DNA of 64,000 nucleotides from Thauera humireducens (GTDB lineage Bacteria > Pseudomonadota > Gammaproteobacteria > Burkholderiales > Rhodocyclaceae): assembly GCF_001051995.2 (NCBI RefSeq), contig NZ_CP014646.1, positions 372,001-436,000 on the forward strand, in the 5' to 3' direction. This document shows positions 8,965-16,765 of the stretch, in pieces; position 1 is the stretch's first letter, and each line of letters opens with the position of its first letter. The position numbers and the translations under genes were made by a program. The notes beneath the pieces were generated by a model. The model saw nothing but the letters and a program-made list of their open reading frames with translations, ran no database searches and had not been told where the DNA came from.

Positions 8965-9006
8965 TCGAGAAAACATATTGACGTCGAGAAAATGGTAGTC
9001 TAAGTT
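8965..9006 (+). promoter_or_regulatory. Candidate promoter with flanking direct repeats before the dmpC operon
   Basis: In an AT-rich gap between the divergent GntR gene and the HbpS-like gene, TTGACG (8978-8983) could be a -35 element, with a weak TAAGTT (9001-9006) at 17 bp spacing. Two exact copies of TCGAGAAAA (8965-8973 and 8984-8992, 19 bp apart) flank the -35. They are good candidates for GntR binding, but no known operator was matched. Confidence 0.4.
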
Positions 9007-9048
9007 CATGCAGGTAAGGCGCAAGGGCGCGAAATGGGAGTCGAGAGA

Positions 9049-9486
9049 ATGAAGCTTGCCGTCACGCAGAATACGATCAGCTGGGAGGCCGCGCATGCGG
9101 CGGTGGAGGCCGCCGTGCAGGAGGCGCAGCGGCTCGGTGTGCGCATCAACGTCGCCGTGGCCGATGCTGCGGGCAACCTCGTCGCATTCCTGCGCATGCC
9201 GGGGGCCTTTCCGCAGTCGATCGCGATCGCCATCGACAAGGCCTACACGGCGGGCGGCTTCGGTTTCCCGACCGGCGACTGGATGAAGGTGGTGGGCGAC
9301 AACGAGGGCATGAAGCTCGGATTCTCCGCCCAGCCGCGGCTCATCGTCTTCGGCGGTGGCCTGCCCATCCGCAGTGGTGGCGCCCTGCTGGGCGGCATCG
9401 GCGTGTCCGGTGCCTCGGAAGAACAGGATGGCATTTGCGCACAGGCCGGCCTGCGCGCGATCGGTGCCGACGACAACGAAGCGTGA
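9049..9486 (+). CDS. GlcG/HbpS family heme-binding-like protein
   Basis: A 145-residue single-domain protein of the DUF336 (GlcG/HbpS) family, seen in the segments AVADAAGNLVAFLRMPGAF and GGGLPIRSGGALLGGIGVSG. Family members bind heme or small ligands, and genes of this type recur in aromatic meta-cleavage operons with no settled function. It is the first gene of the second operon, 13 bp ahead of dmpC. The start at 9049 has GGGAG at 9036-9040; an in-frame ATG at 9034 overlaps that site and is less likely. No signal peptide is visible, so it is probably cytoplasmic. Confidence 0.85.
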   Translation: MKLAVTQNTISWEAAHAAVEAAVQEAQRLGVRINVAVADAAGNLVAFLRMPGAFPQSIAIAIDKAYTAGGFGFPTGDWMKVVGDNEGMKLGFSAQPRLIVFGGGLPIRSGGALLGGIGVSGASEEQDGICAQAGLRAIGADDNEA

Positions 9487-9499
9487 GGGAGCGCAGTCA

Positions 9500-10954
9500 A
9501 TGAAACAGATCCACAACTTCATCAACGGCGAGTTCGTCGCCACGGCCAAGTCCTTTGACAAGTTCTCGCCGCTGGACAACGCGCTGATCGCCAAGGTGCA
9601 CGAGGCCGGCAAGGCCGAGGTCGATGCGGCCGTCGCCGCGGCCCGCGCCGCGCTGAACGGACCCTGGGGCCGCATGACCGTGGCCGAGCGCGTCGACCTG
9701 CTCAACGCGGTGGCCGACGGCATCAACAAGCGCTTCGATGATTTCCTGGCGGCCGAATGCGCCGACACCGGCAAGCCGCGCAGCCTCGCCAGCCACATCG
9801 ACATCCCGCGCGGCGCGGCCAACTTCAAGGTGTTCGCCGACGTCATCAAGAGCGTGCCGACCGAGTTCTTCGAGATGGCCACCCCTGACGGCCGCGGCGC
9901 GCTGAACTACGCCGTGCGCCGCCCGGTGGGCGTGGTCGGCGTGATCTGCCCGTGGAACCTGCCGTTGCTGCTGATGACCTGGAAGGTCGGCCCCGCGCTG
10001 GCCTGCGGCAACACCGTGGTGGTGAAGCCGTCCGAAGAGACCCCACAAACCGCGACGCTGCTGGGCGAAGTCATGAACGAGGTCGGCATGCCCAGGGGCG
10101 TGTACAACGTGGTGCACGGCTTCGGCCCCGGTTCGGCGGGCGAGTTCGTCACCACCCATCCCGGCGTCAATGCCATCACCTTCACCGGCGAGACGCGCAC
10201 CGGCGCGGCGATCATGAAGGCAGCGTCCGACGGTGCGCGCCCGGTGTCGCTGGAGATGGGGGGCAAGAACCCCGCCATCGTCTTCGCCGACTGCGACTTC
10301 GATGCCGCCATCGAAGGCACGATGCGCTCGGTCTTCGCCAACTGCGGCCAGGTCTGCCTGGGTACGGAGCGGGTCTATGTCGAACGTCCGATCTTCGACC
10401 GCTTCGTCGAGGCGCTGAAGAAGGGTGCCGAAGGCCTGCGGCTCGGCCGTCCCGAGGATGCAGCCACCGGGCTCGGCCCGCTGATCTCGCAGGAGCACAA
10501 GCGCAAGGTGTTGTCCTACTACGAGAAGGCGAAGGCGCTGGGCGCCACCGTGGTCACCGGCGGCGGCGTGCCCGACATGCCGGGCGAGTTGGCGAACGGC
10601 GCCTGGGTGCAGCCCACCATCTGGACCGGCCTGGACGACAGCTCGCCGATCGCGCGCGAGGAGATCTTCGGCCCCTGCACCCTGATCCAGCCCTTCGACG
10701 CCGAAGACGAGGTGATCCGCCGCGCCAACGACACCGAGTACGGCCTCGCCTGCTCGGTGTGGACCAAGGATCTGGCGCGCGCGCACCGTGTCGCCGGCCA
10801 GATCGAAGCCGGCCTGGTGTGGGTGAACTCGTGGTTCCTGCGCGACCTGCGCACCCCCTTCGGCGGGTCGAAGCAGTCGGGCATCGGCCGCGAAGGCGGC
10901 GTGCATTCGCTCGAGTTCTACACCGAACTCAAGAACGTCTGCATCAAGCTGTGA
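9500..10954 (+). CDS. dmpC: 2-Hydroxymuconic semialdehyde dehydrogenase
   Basis: A 484-residue NAD-dependent aldehyde dehydrogenase that oxidises 2-hydroxymuconic semialdehyde to 4-oxalocrotonate (enol form). Catalytic residues are visible: N153 in CPWNLP, E252 in LEMGGKNP and the nucleophile C286 in NCGQVC. The N-terminal KQIHNFINGEF is typical for this subfamily. Because no hydrolase gene (dmpD) is present in the window, this oxidative branch appears to be the route for ring-cleavage product. dmpE starts 11 bp downstream. Confidence 0.95.
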   Translation: MKQIHNFINGEFVATAKSFDKFSPLDNALIAKVHEAGKAEVDAAVAAARAALNGPWGRMTVAERVDLLNAVADGINKRFDDFLAAECADTGKPRSLASHIDIPRGAANFKVFADVIKSVPTEFFEMATPDGRGALNYAVRRPVGVVGVICPWNLPLLLMTWKVGPALACGNTVVVKPSEETPQTATLLGEVMNEVGMPRGVYNVVHGFGPGSAGEFVTTHPGVNAITFTGETRTGAAIMKAASDGARPVSLEMGGKNPAIVFADCDFDAAIEGTMRSVFANCGQVCLGTERVYVERPIFDRFVEALKKGAEGLRLGRPEDAATGLGPLISQEHKRKVLSYYEKAKALGATVVTGGGVPDMPGELANGAWVQPTIWTGLDDSSPIAREEIFGPCTLIQPFDAEDEVIRRANDTEYGLACSVWTKDLARAHRVAGQIEAGLVWVNSWFLRDLRTPFGGSKQSGIGREGGVHSLEFYTELKNVCIKL

Positions 10955-10965
10955 GGAACGCCGCC

Positions 10966-11748
10966 ATGGACAAGAACACCATCGAACAGCTCGGCGACGA
11001 GCTCTATCAGGCGCTGGTCAAGCGCGAGGTGCTGTCGCCGCTCACCGAGCGACATTCCGACATCACCGTCGAGGACGCCTATCGCGTCCAGCAGCGCATG
11101 ATCGCGCGGCGCCTCGAGGCGGGCGAGCGCATCGTCGGCAAGAAGATCGGTGTCACCAGCAAGGCGGTGATGAACATGCTCGGCGTGTTCCAGCCCGACT
11201 TCGGCATGCTCACCGACGGCATGCTCTACAACGAGGGCGAGGCGATTCCCGCCAACACCCTGATCCAGCCCAAGGCCGAAGGCGAGATCGCCTTCGTGCT
11301 GAAGAAGGATCTCAAGGGTCCGGGCGTGACCGCGGCCGACGTGCTGGCCGCCACCGAAGGCGTCATGACCTGCTTCGAGATCGTCGATTCGCGCATCCGC
11401 GACTGGAAGATCAAGATCCAGGACACCGTCGCGGACAACGCCTCGTGCGGTGTGTTCGTGCTGGGCGACAGCCTGGTCGATCCGCGCAAGGTCGACCTGA
11501 ACACCTGCGGCATGGTGCTGGAGAAGAACGGCGAGATCGTCGCCACCGGCTCGGGCGCCGCGGCGCTGGGGGCGCCTGCCAACGCGGTGGCTTGGCTGGC
11601 CAACACCCTGGGCGCACTCGACATTCCGCTGAAGGCCGGTGAAGTCGTCCTGTCCGGCTCGCTCGCGATCATGGTGCCGGTTGCGGCTGGCGACAACCTG
11701 CGCGTCACCATCGGCGGCATCGGCAGTTGTTCGGTGCGTTTCGTCTGA
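10966..11748 (+). CDS. dmpE: 2-Oxopent-4-enoate hydratase
   Basis: A 260-residue member of the hydratase/decarboxylase family (MhpD/DmpE/DmpH fold). It hydrates 2-hydroxypenta-2,4-dienoate to 4-hydroxy-2-oxovalerate. Metal-site acidic residues of the family are seen in [14 protein letters not shown] and FEIVDSRI. It is a paralogue of the decarboxylase DmpH encoded 2.2 kb downstream, with which it normally forms a complex so that the unstable dienol is passed on directly. I separate the two by operon position and by the closer match of this one to DmpE. Confidence 0.92.
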   Translation: MDKNTIEQLGDELYQALVKREVLSPLTERHSDITVEDAYRVQQRMIARRLEAGERIVGKKIGVTSKAVMNMLGVFQPDFGMLTDGMLYNEGEAIPANTLIQPKAEGEIAFVLKKDLKGPGVTAADVLAATEGVMTCFEIVDSRIRDWKIKIQDTVADNASCGVFVLGDSLVDPRKVDLNTCGMVLEKNGEIVATGSGAAALGAPANAVAWLANTLGALDIPLKAGEVVLSGSLAIMVPVAAGDNLRVTIGGIGSCSVRFV

Positions 11749-11848
11749 TTGCGCGTGTCCAGTTCGCAACTGCACGGCTCCCGTCTCCCACTTTCTCCGG
11801 GGGCCGTGCGGTCTGCGTCCTTACGCCACTCCTTGCAAGGAAGCTCTC

Positions 11849-12847
11849 ATGAACAAGATCAAATGCGCCCTGATCGGTCCGGGCAACATCGGCACCGACC
11901 TGCTGTACAAGTTGAAGCGTAGCCCGGTGCTGGAGCCGGTGTGGATGGTGGGGATCGACGCCACCTCCGAGGGCCTGGCGCGTGCGCGCGAGATGGGCCT
12001 CAAGACCACCGCCGAGGGCGTCGACGGCCTGCTGCCGCATGTGGTCGCCGACGGCGTGCAGATCGCCTTCGACGCCACCAGCGCCTACGTCCATGCCGAG
12101 AACAGCCGCAAGCTCAACGAGCTGGGCGTGCTGATGATCGACCTCACCCCGGCCGCGATCGGCCCGTTCTGCGTGCCGCCGGTGAACCTTGCCGAGCACG
12201 TGGGCTGGCCGTCGCCGGGCCGCTCCCAAGACGGCCAAACCCCCTCGGGGGGCAGCGAACGCAGTGAGCGTGGGGGCCTGCTCTCCGAGATGAACGTCAA
12301 CATGGTCACCTGCGGCGGCCAGGCCACGATCCCGATGGTCGCGGCCGTGTCCCGCGTGCAGCCGGTGGCCTACGGCGAGATCGTCGCCACCGTGTCGAGC
12401 AAATCGGCCGGTCCGGGCACGCGCAAGAACATCGACGAGTTCACCCGCACCACCGCGGGCGCGGTCGAGAAGGTGGGCGGCGCCAAGAAGGGCAAGGCCA
12501 TCATCATCCTGAACCCGGCCGAACCGCCCCTGATCATGCGCGACACGGTGCATTGCCTGACCGAGACCGAACCGGACCAGGCCGCGGTCACCGAATCCAT
12601 CCACGCCATGATCCGCGAAGTGCAGAAGTACGTCCCCGGCTACCGCCTGGTGAATGGCCCGGTGTTCGACGGCAACCGCGTCTCGGTCTTCCTCGAAGTC
12701 GAAGGCCTGGGCGACTACCTGCCCAAGTACGCCGGCAACCTCGACATCATGACCGCGGCCGGTGCGCGCACCGCCGAGATGTTCGCCGAGGAGATCCTCG
12801 CCGGGCGCCTGAAACTCGAATCCAACCGCGCCACGCTGGTGGCCTGA
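11849..12847 (+). CDS. dmpF: Acetaldehyde dehydrogenase (acylating), with an in-frame insertion
   Basis: This NAD- and CoA-dependent enzyme converts the acetaldehyde released by DmpG into acetyl-CoA. The Rossmann motif GPGNIGTD lies at residues 10-17 and the catalytic cysteine is C155 in [10 protein letters not shown]. The protein is 332 residues, against about 305-312 in the family. The excess is a block of about 27 residues after NLAEH (residues 118-147), rich in Gly, Ser and Arg ([20 protein letters not shown]), replacing only about four family residues. The reading frame stays intact on both sides. The block maps to a GC-rich palindromic repeat annotated separately and lies just before the active-site cysteine, so activity or channelling with DmpG could be altered. 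The gap before it (11749-11848) has no clear element. Confidence 0.93.
   Translation: MNKIKCALIGPGNIGTDLLYKLKRSPVLEPVWMVGIDATSEGLARAREMGLKTTAEGVDGLLPHVVADGVQIAFDATSAYVHAENSRKLNELGVLMIDLTPAAIGPFCVPPVNLAEHVGWPSPGRSQDGQTPSGGSERSERGGLLSEMNVNMVTCGGQATIPMVAAVSRVQPVAYGEIVATVSSKSAGPGTRKNIDEFTRTTAGAVEKVGGAKKGKAIIILNPAEPPLIMRDTVHCLTETEPDQAAVTESIHAMIREVQKYVPGYRLVNGPVFDGNRVSVFLEVEGLGDYLPKYAGNLDIMTAAGARTAEMFAEEILAGRLKLESNRATLVA
12203..12283 (+). repeat. GC-rich repeat element inserted in frame within dmpF
   Basis: About 81 bp with no counterpart in usual dmpF genes. It contains the palindrome CCCCCTCGGGGGG (12240-12252), then GCAGCGAACGCAGTGAGCG (12252-12270) and a further G-run (12272-12276) that could also pair with the C-run. 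From memory, very similar elements are common between genes in Burkholderiales and related genomes. I did not see another copy in this window. Boundaries are estimated from protein length only. Confidence 0.75.
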
Positions 12848-12876
12848 GCGGCGACCGAACGAAGGAGATGAAGAAC

Positions 12877-13908
12877 ATGGAACTTCGCGGCAAGAAGATC
12901 ACCGTCCACGACATGACCCTGCGCGATGGCATGCACCCCAAGCGCCACCTGATGACGCTCGAGCAGATGAAGACGATCGCCGTCGGCCTGGACGAAGCGG
13001 GCATCCCGCTGATCGAGGTCACCCACGGCGACGGCCTCGGCGGCAGCTCGGTGAACTACGGCTTCCCCGCCCACAGCGACGAGGAATACCTCGGCGCGGT
13101 GATCCCGCTGATGAAGCAGGCCAGGGTCTCGGCGCTGTTGCTGCCGGGCATCGGCACGGTGGACCACCTGAAGATGGCGCACGAGATCGGCGTGTCGACC
13201 ATCCGGGTGGCCACCCACTGCACCGAGGCGGATGTCTCCGAGCAACACATCGGCATGGCCCGCAAGCTTGGCATGGACACCGTCGGCTTCCTGATGATGG
13301 CCCACATGAACAGCCCCGAAGGGCTGGTCAAACAAGCCAAGCTGATGGAGAGCTACGGCGCCAACTGCATCTACGTCACCGACTCGGCCGGGCACCTGCT
13401 GCCCGACACGGTCAAATCCCGCCTCAGCGCGGTGCGCGATGCGCTCAAGCCCGAGACCGAACTGGGCTTTCACGGCCACCACAACCTCGCCATGGGCGTG
13501 GCCAACAGCCTCGCCGCGCTCGAAGTCGGTGCCACCCGCATCGACGCGGCGGCCGCCGGGCTGGGTGCCGGGGCGGGCAACACCCCGATGGAAGTCTTCA
13601 TCGCGGTGTGCGACCTGATGGGGATCGAGACCGGCGTGGACGTGTTCAGGATCCAGGACGTGGCCGAAGACCTGGTGGTGCCGATCATGGACTTCCCGAT
13701 CCGCATCGACCGCGACGCGCTCACGCTGGGCTACGCCGGGGTGTATGGCTCCTTCCTGCTGTTCGCCAAGCGCGCCGAGAAGAAGTACGGCGTGCCCGCG
13801 CGCGAGATCCTGGTCGAGATGGGCCGGCGCGGCATGGTCGGCGGGCAGGAGGACATGATCGAGGATACGGCGCTGAATCTGGCGCGGGCGAAGGGGATTG
13901 CAGCATGA
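12877..13908 (+). CDS. dmpG: 4-Hydroxy-2-oxovalerate aldolase
   Basis: A 343-residue class II aldolase of the HMGL/DRE-TIM family. It splits 4-hydroxy-2-oxovalerate into pyruvate and acetaldehyde, and forms a bifunctional complex with DmpF that channels the acetaldehyde. The metal-binding motif TLRDG(MH) is at residues 14-20 and the metal histidines lie in GFHGHHN. The ATG at 12877 has GGAG nine bases upstream; the in-frame ATG at 12868 directly touches that GGAG. Its stop overlaps the dmpH start (ATGA). Confidence 0.95.
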   Translation: MELRGKKITVHDMTLRDGMHPKRHLMTLEQMKTIAVGLDEAGIPLIEVTHGDGLGGSSVNYGFPAHSDEEYLGAVIPLMKQARVSALLLPGIGTVDHLKMAHEIGVSTIRVATHCTEADVSEQHIGMARKLGMDTVGFLMMAHMNSPEGLVKQAKLMESYGANCIYVTDSAGHLLPDTVKSRLSAVRDALKPETELGFHGHHNLAMGVANSLAALEVGATRIDAAAAGLGAGAGNTPMEVFIAVCDLMGIETGVDVFRIQDVAEDLVVPIMDFPIRIDRDALTLGYAGVYGSFLLFAKRAEKKYGVPAREILVEMGRRGMVGGQEDMIEDTALNLARAKGIAA

Positions 13909-14693
13909 AACTGTCACGTGAAGTCATCAAACAACTGGCCATTCATCTCGAAACCTGCGAGCTGGAGGCGAAGGACACGCCCAAGATCACCGATGCGCAT
14001 CCCGACATGGACTGGGATGACGCCTATGCGATCCAGGACGAGATCAAGCGGCGCAAGATCGCCCGCGGCAACCGGGTCATCGGCCTCAAGGCCGGCCTGA
14101 CCTCGCACGCCAAGATGAAGCAGATGGGCGTCGAGACGCCGGTGTTCGGCTTCCTGGTGGATTACTTCAGCGTGCCCGAGGGGGGTGAGATCGACACCTC
14201 GAAGCTGATCCATCCCAAGGTCGAGCCCGAGATCGCCTTCGTCACCAAGGCGCCGCTGCGCGGACCCGGTTGCCACATCGGCGCCGTGCTGGCAGCGACG
14301 GATTTCGTGATTCCCGCCATCGAGGTCATCGACAGCCGCTACCGCGACTTCAAGTTCGACCTGAAGAGCGTGGTCGCCGACAACTGCTCGTCGAGCCGTT
14401 TCGTCGTCGGTGGCCGGATGGGCAACGTAGCCGACCTCGACCTGCGCACCACCGGCATCGTGCTGGAGAAGAACGGCGAGCCGGTGGCCTTCGGCGCCGG
14501 TGCCGCGGTGCTGGGGCACCCGGCGGCAGCCATCGCCATGCTGGCCAACATGCTGGGCGAGCGCGGCGAGGAGATCCCCGCCGGCACGCTGATCCTGTCG
14601 GGCGGCATCACCGAGGCGGTGGCCGTGCAGCCTGGCGACGACGTCACGCTGCGGGTGCAGGACCTCGGCTCGGTGTCCGTCCGCTTCAAGTAA
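13905..14693 (+). CDS. dmpH: 4-Oxalocrotonate decarboxylase
   Basis: A 262-residue magnesium-dependent decarboxylase of the hydratase/decarboxylase family that turns 2-oxohex-3-enedioate into 2-hydroxypenta-2,4-dienoate and CO2. Family segments include [14 protein letters not shown] and [15 protein letters not shown]. It overlaps dmpG by four bases (ATGA), implying coupled translation. It pairs with DmpE in the known complex. Confidence 0.94.
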   Translation: MKLSREVIKQLAIHLETCELEAKDTPKITDAHPDMDWDDAYAIQDEIKRRKIARGNRVIGLKAGLTSHAKMKQMGVETPVFGFLVDYFSVPEGGEIDTSKLIHPKVEPEIAFVTKAPLRGPGCHIGAVLAATDFVIPAIEVIDSRYRDFKFDLKSVVADNCSSSRFVVGGRMGNVADLDLRTTGIVLEKNGEPVAFGAGAAVLGHPAAAIAMLANMLGERGEEIPAGTLILSGGITEAVAVQPGDDVTLRVQDLGSVSVRFK

Positions 14694-14704
14694 ATCGAAC
14701 CCTT

Positions 14705-14726
14705 CGGGGCGTCCTCCGGCGCCCCG
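14705..14726 (+). other. Intra-operon hairpin between dmpH and dmpI
   Basis: CGGGGCG (14705-14711) and CGCCCCG (14720-14726) form a 7-bp stem with an 8-base loop in the 54-bp spacer. No T-run follows. It may protect the upstream message or tune expression of the downstream genes; function is inferred from structure only. Confidence 0.4.
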
Positions 14727-14747
14727 ACCTCATTCCGGGAGAAGGCA

Positions 14748-14939
14748 ATGCCGTTTGCGCAGATTCACATCCTCGAAGGCCGTACCGAAGAGCAGAAGCG
14801 CGCCGTGATCGAGAAGGTTACCCAGGCGCTGGTCGAAGCGCTCGATGCGCCGCAGCAGACCGTTCGCGTGCTGATCAGCGAGGTGCCGAAGGGCAACTGG
14901 GGCATCGGCGGCGTGTCGGCGAAGGACCTCGGTCGCTGA
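14748..14939 (+). CDS. dmpI: 4-Oxalocrotonate tautomerase
   Basis: A 63-residue tautomerase (62 after removal of Met). The catalytic N-terminal Pro follows the initiator Met, and with mature numbering R11, R39 and an aromatic residue at position 50 (Trp here, commonly Phe or Trp) are all present. It converts 2-hydroxymuconate to 2-oxohex-3-enedioate, feeding DmpH. The start follows GGGAGAAGG. Confidence 0.95.
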   Translation: MPFAQIHILEGRTEEQKRAVIEKVTQALVEALDAPQQTVRVLISEVPKGNWGIGGVSAKDLGR

Positions 14940-15045
14940 GCGCACGCGACGTCGTCGCGGTGTTCCACCGAGCATCCTGCAGAGGGTGCCGGCAGAAGGG
15001 CAGCAGACATTGCAGCAACACAACCATCAAGGAGGAGAAAGGGAC

Positions 15046-15975
15046 ATGGAAATCAGGAAGATCGCTGCAGCCGTCGCGTTGGGCGTGCTCGCACTCGGCA
15101 GTGCGCAGGCGAAGGAAGGGGGCGACCAGTACCCGAACGGCGCCGAGACCTGGCTGGCAGGCGCCGTGCCGCCCCCGGGCAACTACTTCATCAACTATTT
15201 CGGCTACTACAGCGGCGACCTGGTGGATGGCGACGGCAAGCGCGTGCGCGGTGCCGGTGTCGATGCATGGTTCGATGCGCTGCGCTTCGTGCAGACCACC
15301 GAGCACAAGATCCTCGGTGCCAACTGGGGCTGGCACGTCATCGTGCCGCTGGTGCATCAGGACGTGAGCCTCGGCGCAGGATCGAAGTCGAAGTTCGGCC
15401 TCGGTGACATCACCATCAACCCGTTCATCCTGTCCTGGCACACGAAGAACTGGCACTGGGCCCTGGCGCTCGACATCAACCTGCCGACCGGAACCTACAA
15501 GTCGGGCGAGCCGCGCGAGAGCATTGGGGCCAACTACTGGAGCGTCGAGCCGATCTTCGCCGTCACCTACATGGGGGACACCGGCTGGGAGGTGTCGGCC
15601 AAGTTCATGTACAACATGAAGTCGGAGAACAAGGACTTCCGCCCGGTAGTGGGGGTGCCGAAGATGGACTACCAGTCCGGCGACGAATTCCACATGGACT
15701 ATCTGGTCGGCAAGCGCTTCGGCCCTTGGGGCGTGGGCCTTTCGGGCTACTACCTGAAACAGACGACCAATGACGAACTCGATGGGCGCAAGATCTCGTC
15801 GGCGTTCGGTCCCTGGTCCGACGGTCGCAAGGGCGAAGTCTTCGCGATCGGCCCGAGCGTGACCTACACGACCAAGAACGGCATGCATTTCATCGCCCAG
15901 TGGCACCACGAAGCCGAGGCCGAGAACCGCTTCAAGGGCGACAAGGCCTGGTTCAAGCTGATCATGCCGCTGTGA
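15046..15975 (+). CDS. MetA/SphA-type outer-membrane protein of phenol degradation operons
   Basis: A 309-residue exported protein of the Phenol_MetA_deg family. It has an N-terminal signal peptide (cleavage likely after AQA, about residue 22) followed by alternating aromatic/polar strands typical of an outer-membrane barrel. Members are encoded at the ends of aromatic-degradation operons and are thought to help hydrophobic substrates cross the outer membrane. That role is inferred from context. A strong AGGAGGAG lies 11 bases before the ATG at 15046. It is the last gene of the operon, followed by a GC-rich hairpin. Confidence 0.88.
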   Translation: MEIRKIAAAVALGVLALGSAQAKEGGDQYPNGAETWLAGAVPPPGNYFINYFGYYSGDLVDGDGKRVRGAGVDAWFDALRFVQTTEHKILGANWGWHVIVPLVHQDVSLGAGSKSKFGLGDITINPFILSWHTKNWHWALALDINLPTGTYKSGEPRESIGANYWSVEPIFAVTYMGDTGWEVSAKFMYNMKSENKDFRPVVGVPKMDYQSGDEFHMDYLVGKRFGPWGVGLSGYYLKQTTNDELDGRKISSAFGPWSDGRKGEVFAIGPSVTYTTKNGMHFIAQWHHEAEAENRFKGDKAWFKLIMPL

Positions 15976-16005
15976 CGGGCCTGCCCACCGCAAGCTGACC
16001 GGAAA

Positions 16006-16039
16006 CCCCGGCTGCCGCCCGACCCGGGGGCGGCCGGGG
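16006..16039 (+). terminator. GC-rich hairpin after the meta-pathway operon
   Basis: CCCCGGC (16006-16012) pairs with GCCGGGG (16033-16039), with further pairing inside, 30 bp after the stop of the outer-membrane protein gene. There is no T-run directly behind it. The placement fits the end of the operon. Confidence 0.5.
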
Positions 16040-16045
16040 CGCCGG

Positions 16046-16115
16046 CATTTTCAACCCGACATTTTCAACCCGACATTTTCAACCCGACATTTTCAACTCG
16101 ACATTTTCAACTCGA
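16046..16115 (+). repeat. 14-bp tandem repeat, five copies
   Basis: Five contiguous units: three of CATTTTCAACCCGA, then two of CATTTTCAACTCGA, followed by a broken CATT. The units are AT-richer than the surrounding sequence. The array ends 44 bp before the start of the next gene, and the C-to-T change divides it into two homogeneous blocks, which suggests expansion by slippage or unequal exchange. Confidence 0.95.
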
Positions 16116-16159
16116 CATTGGCGGCGCCGACAGCGGCAGGCCGCGGAGTCCATGACACG

Positions 16160-16729
16160 ATGAGCAGCACGACAGACAGCCCGGCAGCCCGCGTCACCCG
16201 TATCGCCCGCCGGCGCGCGCAGCCGGGGCGTGAGCGCGAATACGAGGAGCGGCTGCGCGAGATGCTGGCGAAGATGCGCGCCCACAAGGGTTTCCTCGGT
16301 GGCGACGTCATTCCGCCGGAGGTGCCCGACGGGGAGTATCAGATCGTGACCCGCTTTGCCTCCGAGGCCGAGCTCGACGAATGGGACCGCAGCGCCGCGC
16401 GCGCCCATTGCCTGGAGCGCCTGCGCGAAGTGGCCGAGGGCGAACCCGAGTTCCGCAAGATGAGCGGCCTCGAAGCCTGGTTCGAGCCCGCCGTCGTGCC
16501 CGCCAGCATGCATCCGCCGCGCGCGCGGATGGCGCTGGTGACCTGGCTCGGCATCTTCCCGACGGTGTCCTTCTTCCTCTGGTTCGTCGCGCCCTGGCTG
16601 CAGGGCCTGCCTTTCCTGCTGCGCACGGCGCTGCTGACCGCGCTGATCGTCATGACCATGACCTGGCTGGTGATGCCGCGACTGACGCGACTGATGCGCG
16701 GCTGGCTGAATCCGGCGCGCCGCGACTGA
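16160..16729 (+). CDS. ABM-domain protein with two C-terminal membrane helices
   Basis: A 189-residue protein. Residues about 10-110 resemble an antibiotic-biosynthesis-monooxygenase (ABM, ferredoxin-like) domain, with RVTRIARRRAQPGREREYEERL and a central GGDVIPPEV. Two hydrophobic segments follow (about 124-144 and 150-172), and a basic tail ends the protein. Fusions of this sort are widespread but lack a known function; a true monooxygenase activity should not be assumed. GGAG lies 11 bases before the ATG. It stands alone, preceded by the 14-bp tandem repeat. Confidence 0.75.
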   Translation: MSSTTDSPAARVTRIARRRAQPGREREYEERLREMLAKMRAHKGFLGGDVIPPEVPDGEYQIVTRFASEAELDEWDRSAARAHCLERLREVAEGEPEFRKMSGLEAWFEPAVVPASMHPPRARMALVTWLGIFPTVSFFLWFVAPWLQGLPFLLRTALLTALIVMTMTWLVMPRLTRLMRGWLNPARRD

Positions 16730-16765
16730 GCATGGCGTTCGGGCGCGGACTCTGACGCGACGCGT

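Noticed and set aside
11849..12847. dmpF as a pseudogene because of the odd insertion.
   Set aside because: The frame is intact through and after the insertion, and the Rossmann and catalytic motifs are all present.
10966..14693. dmpE and dmpH as a recent tandem duplication.
   Set aside because: They are paralogues of the same fold but differ widely in sequence and hold the normal separate places of hydratase and decarboxylase.
16046..16115. CRISPR array.
   Set aside because: The repeats are contiguous 14-bp units with no spacers and no cas genes nearby.
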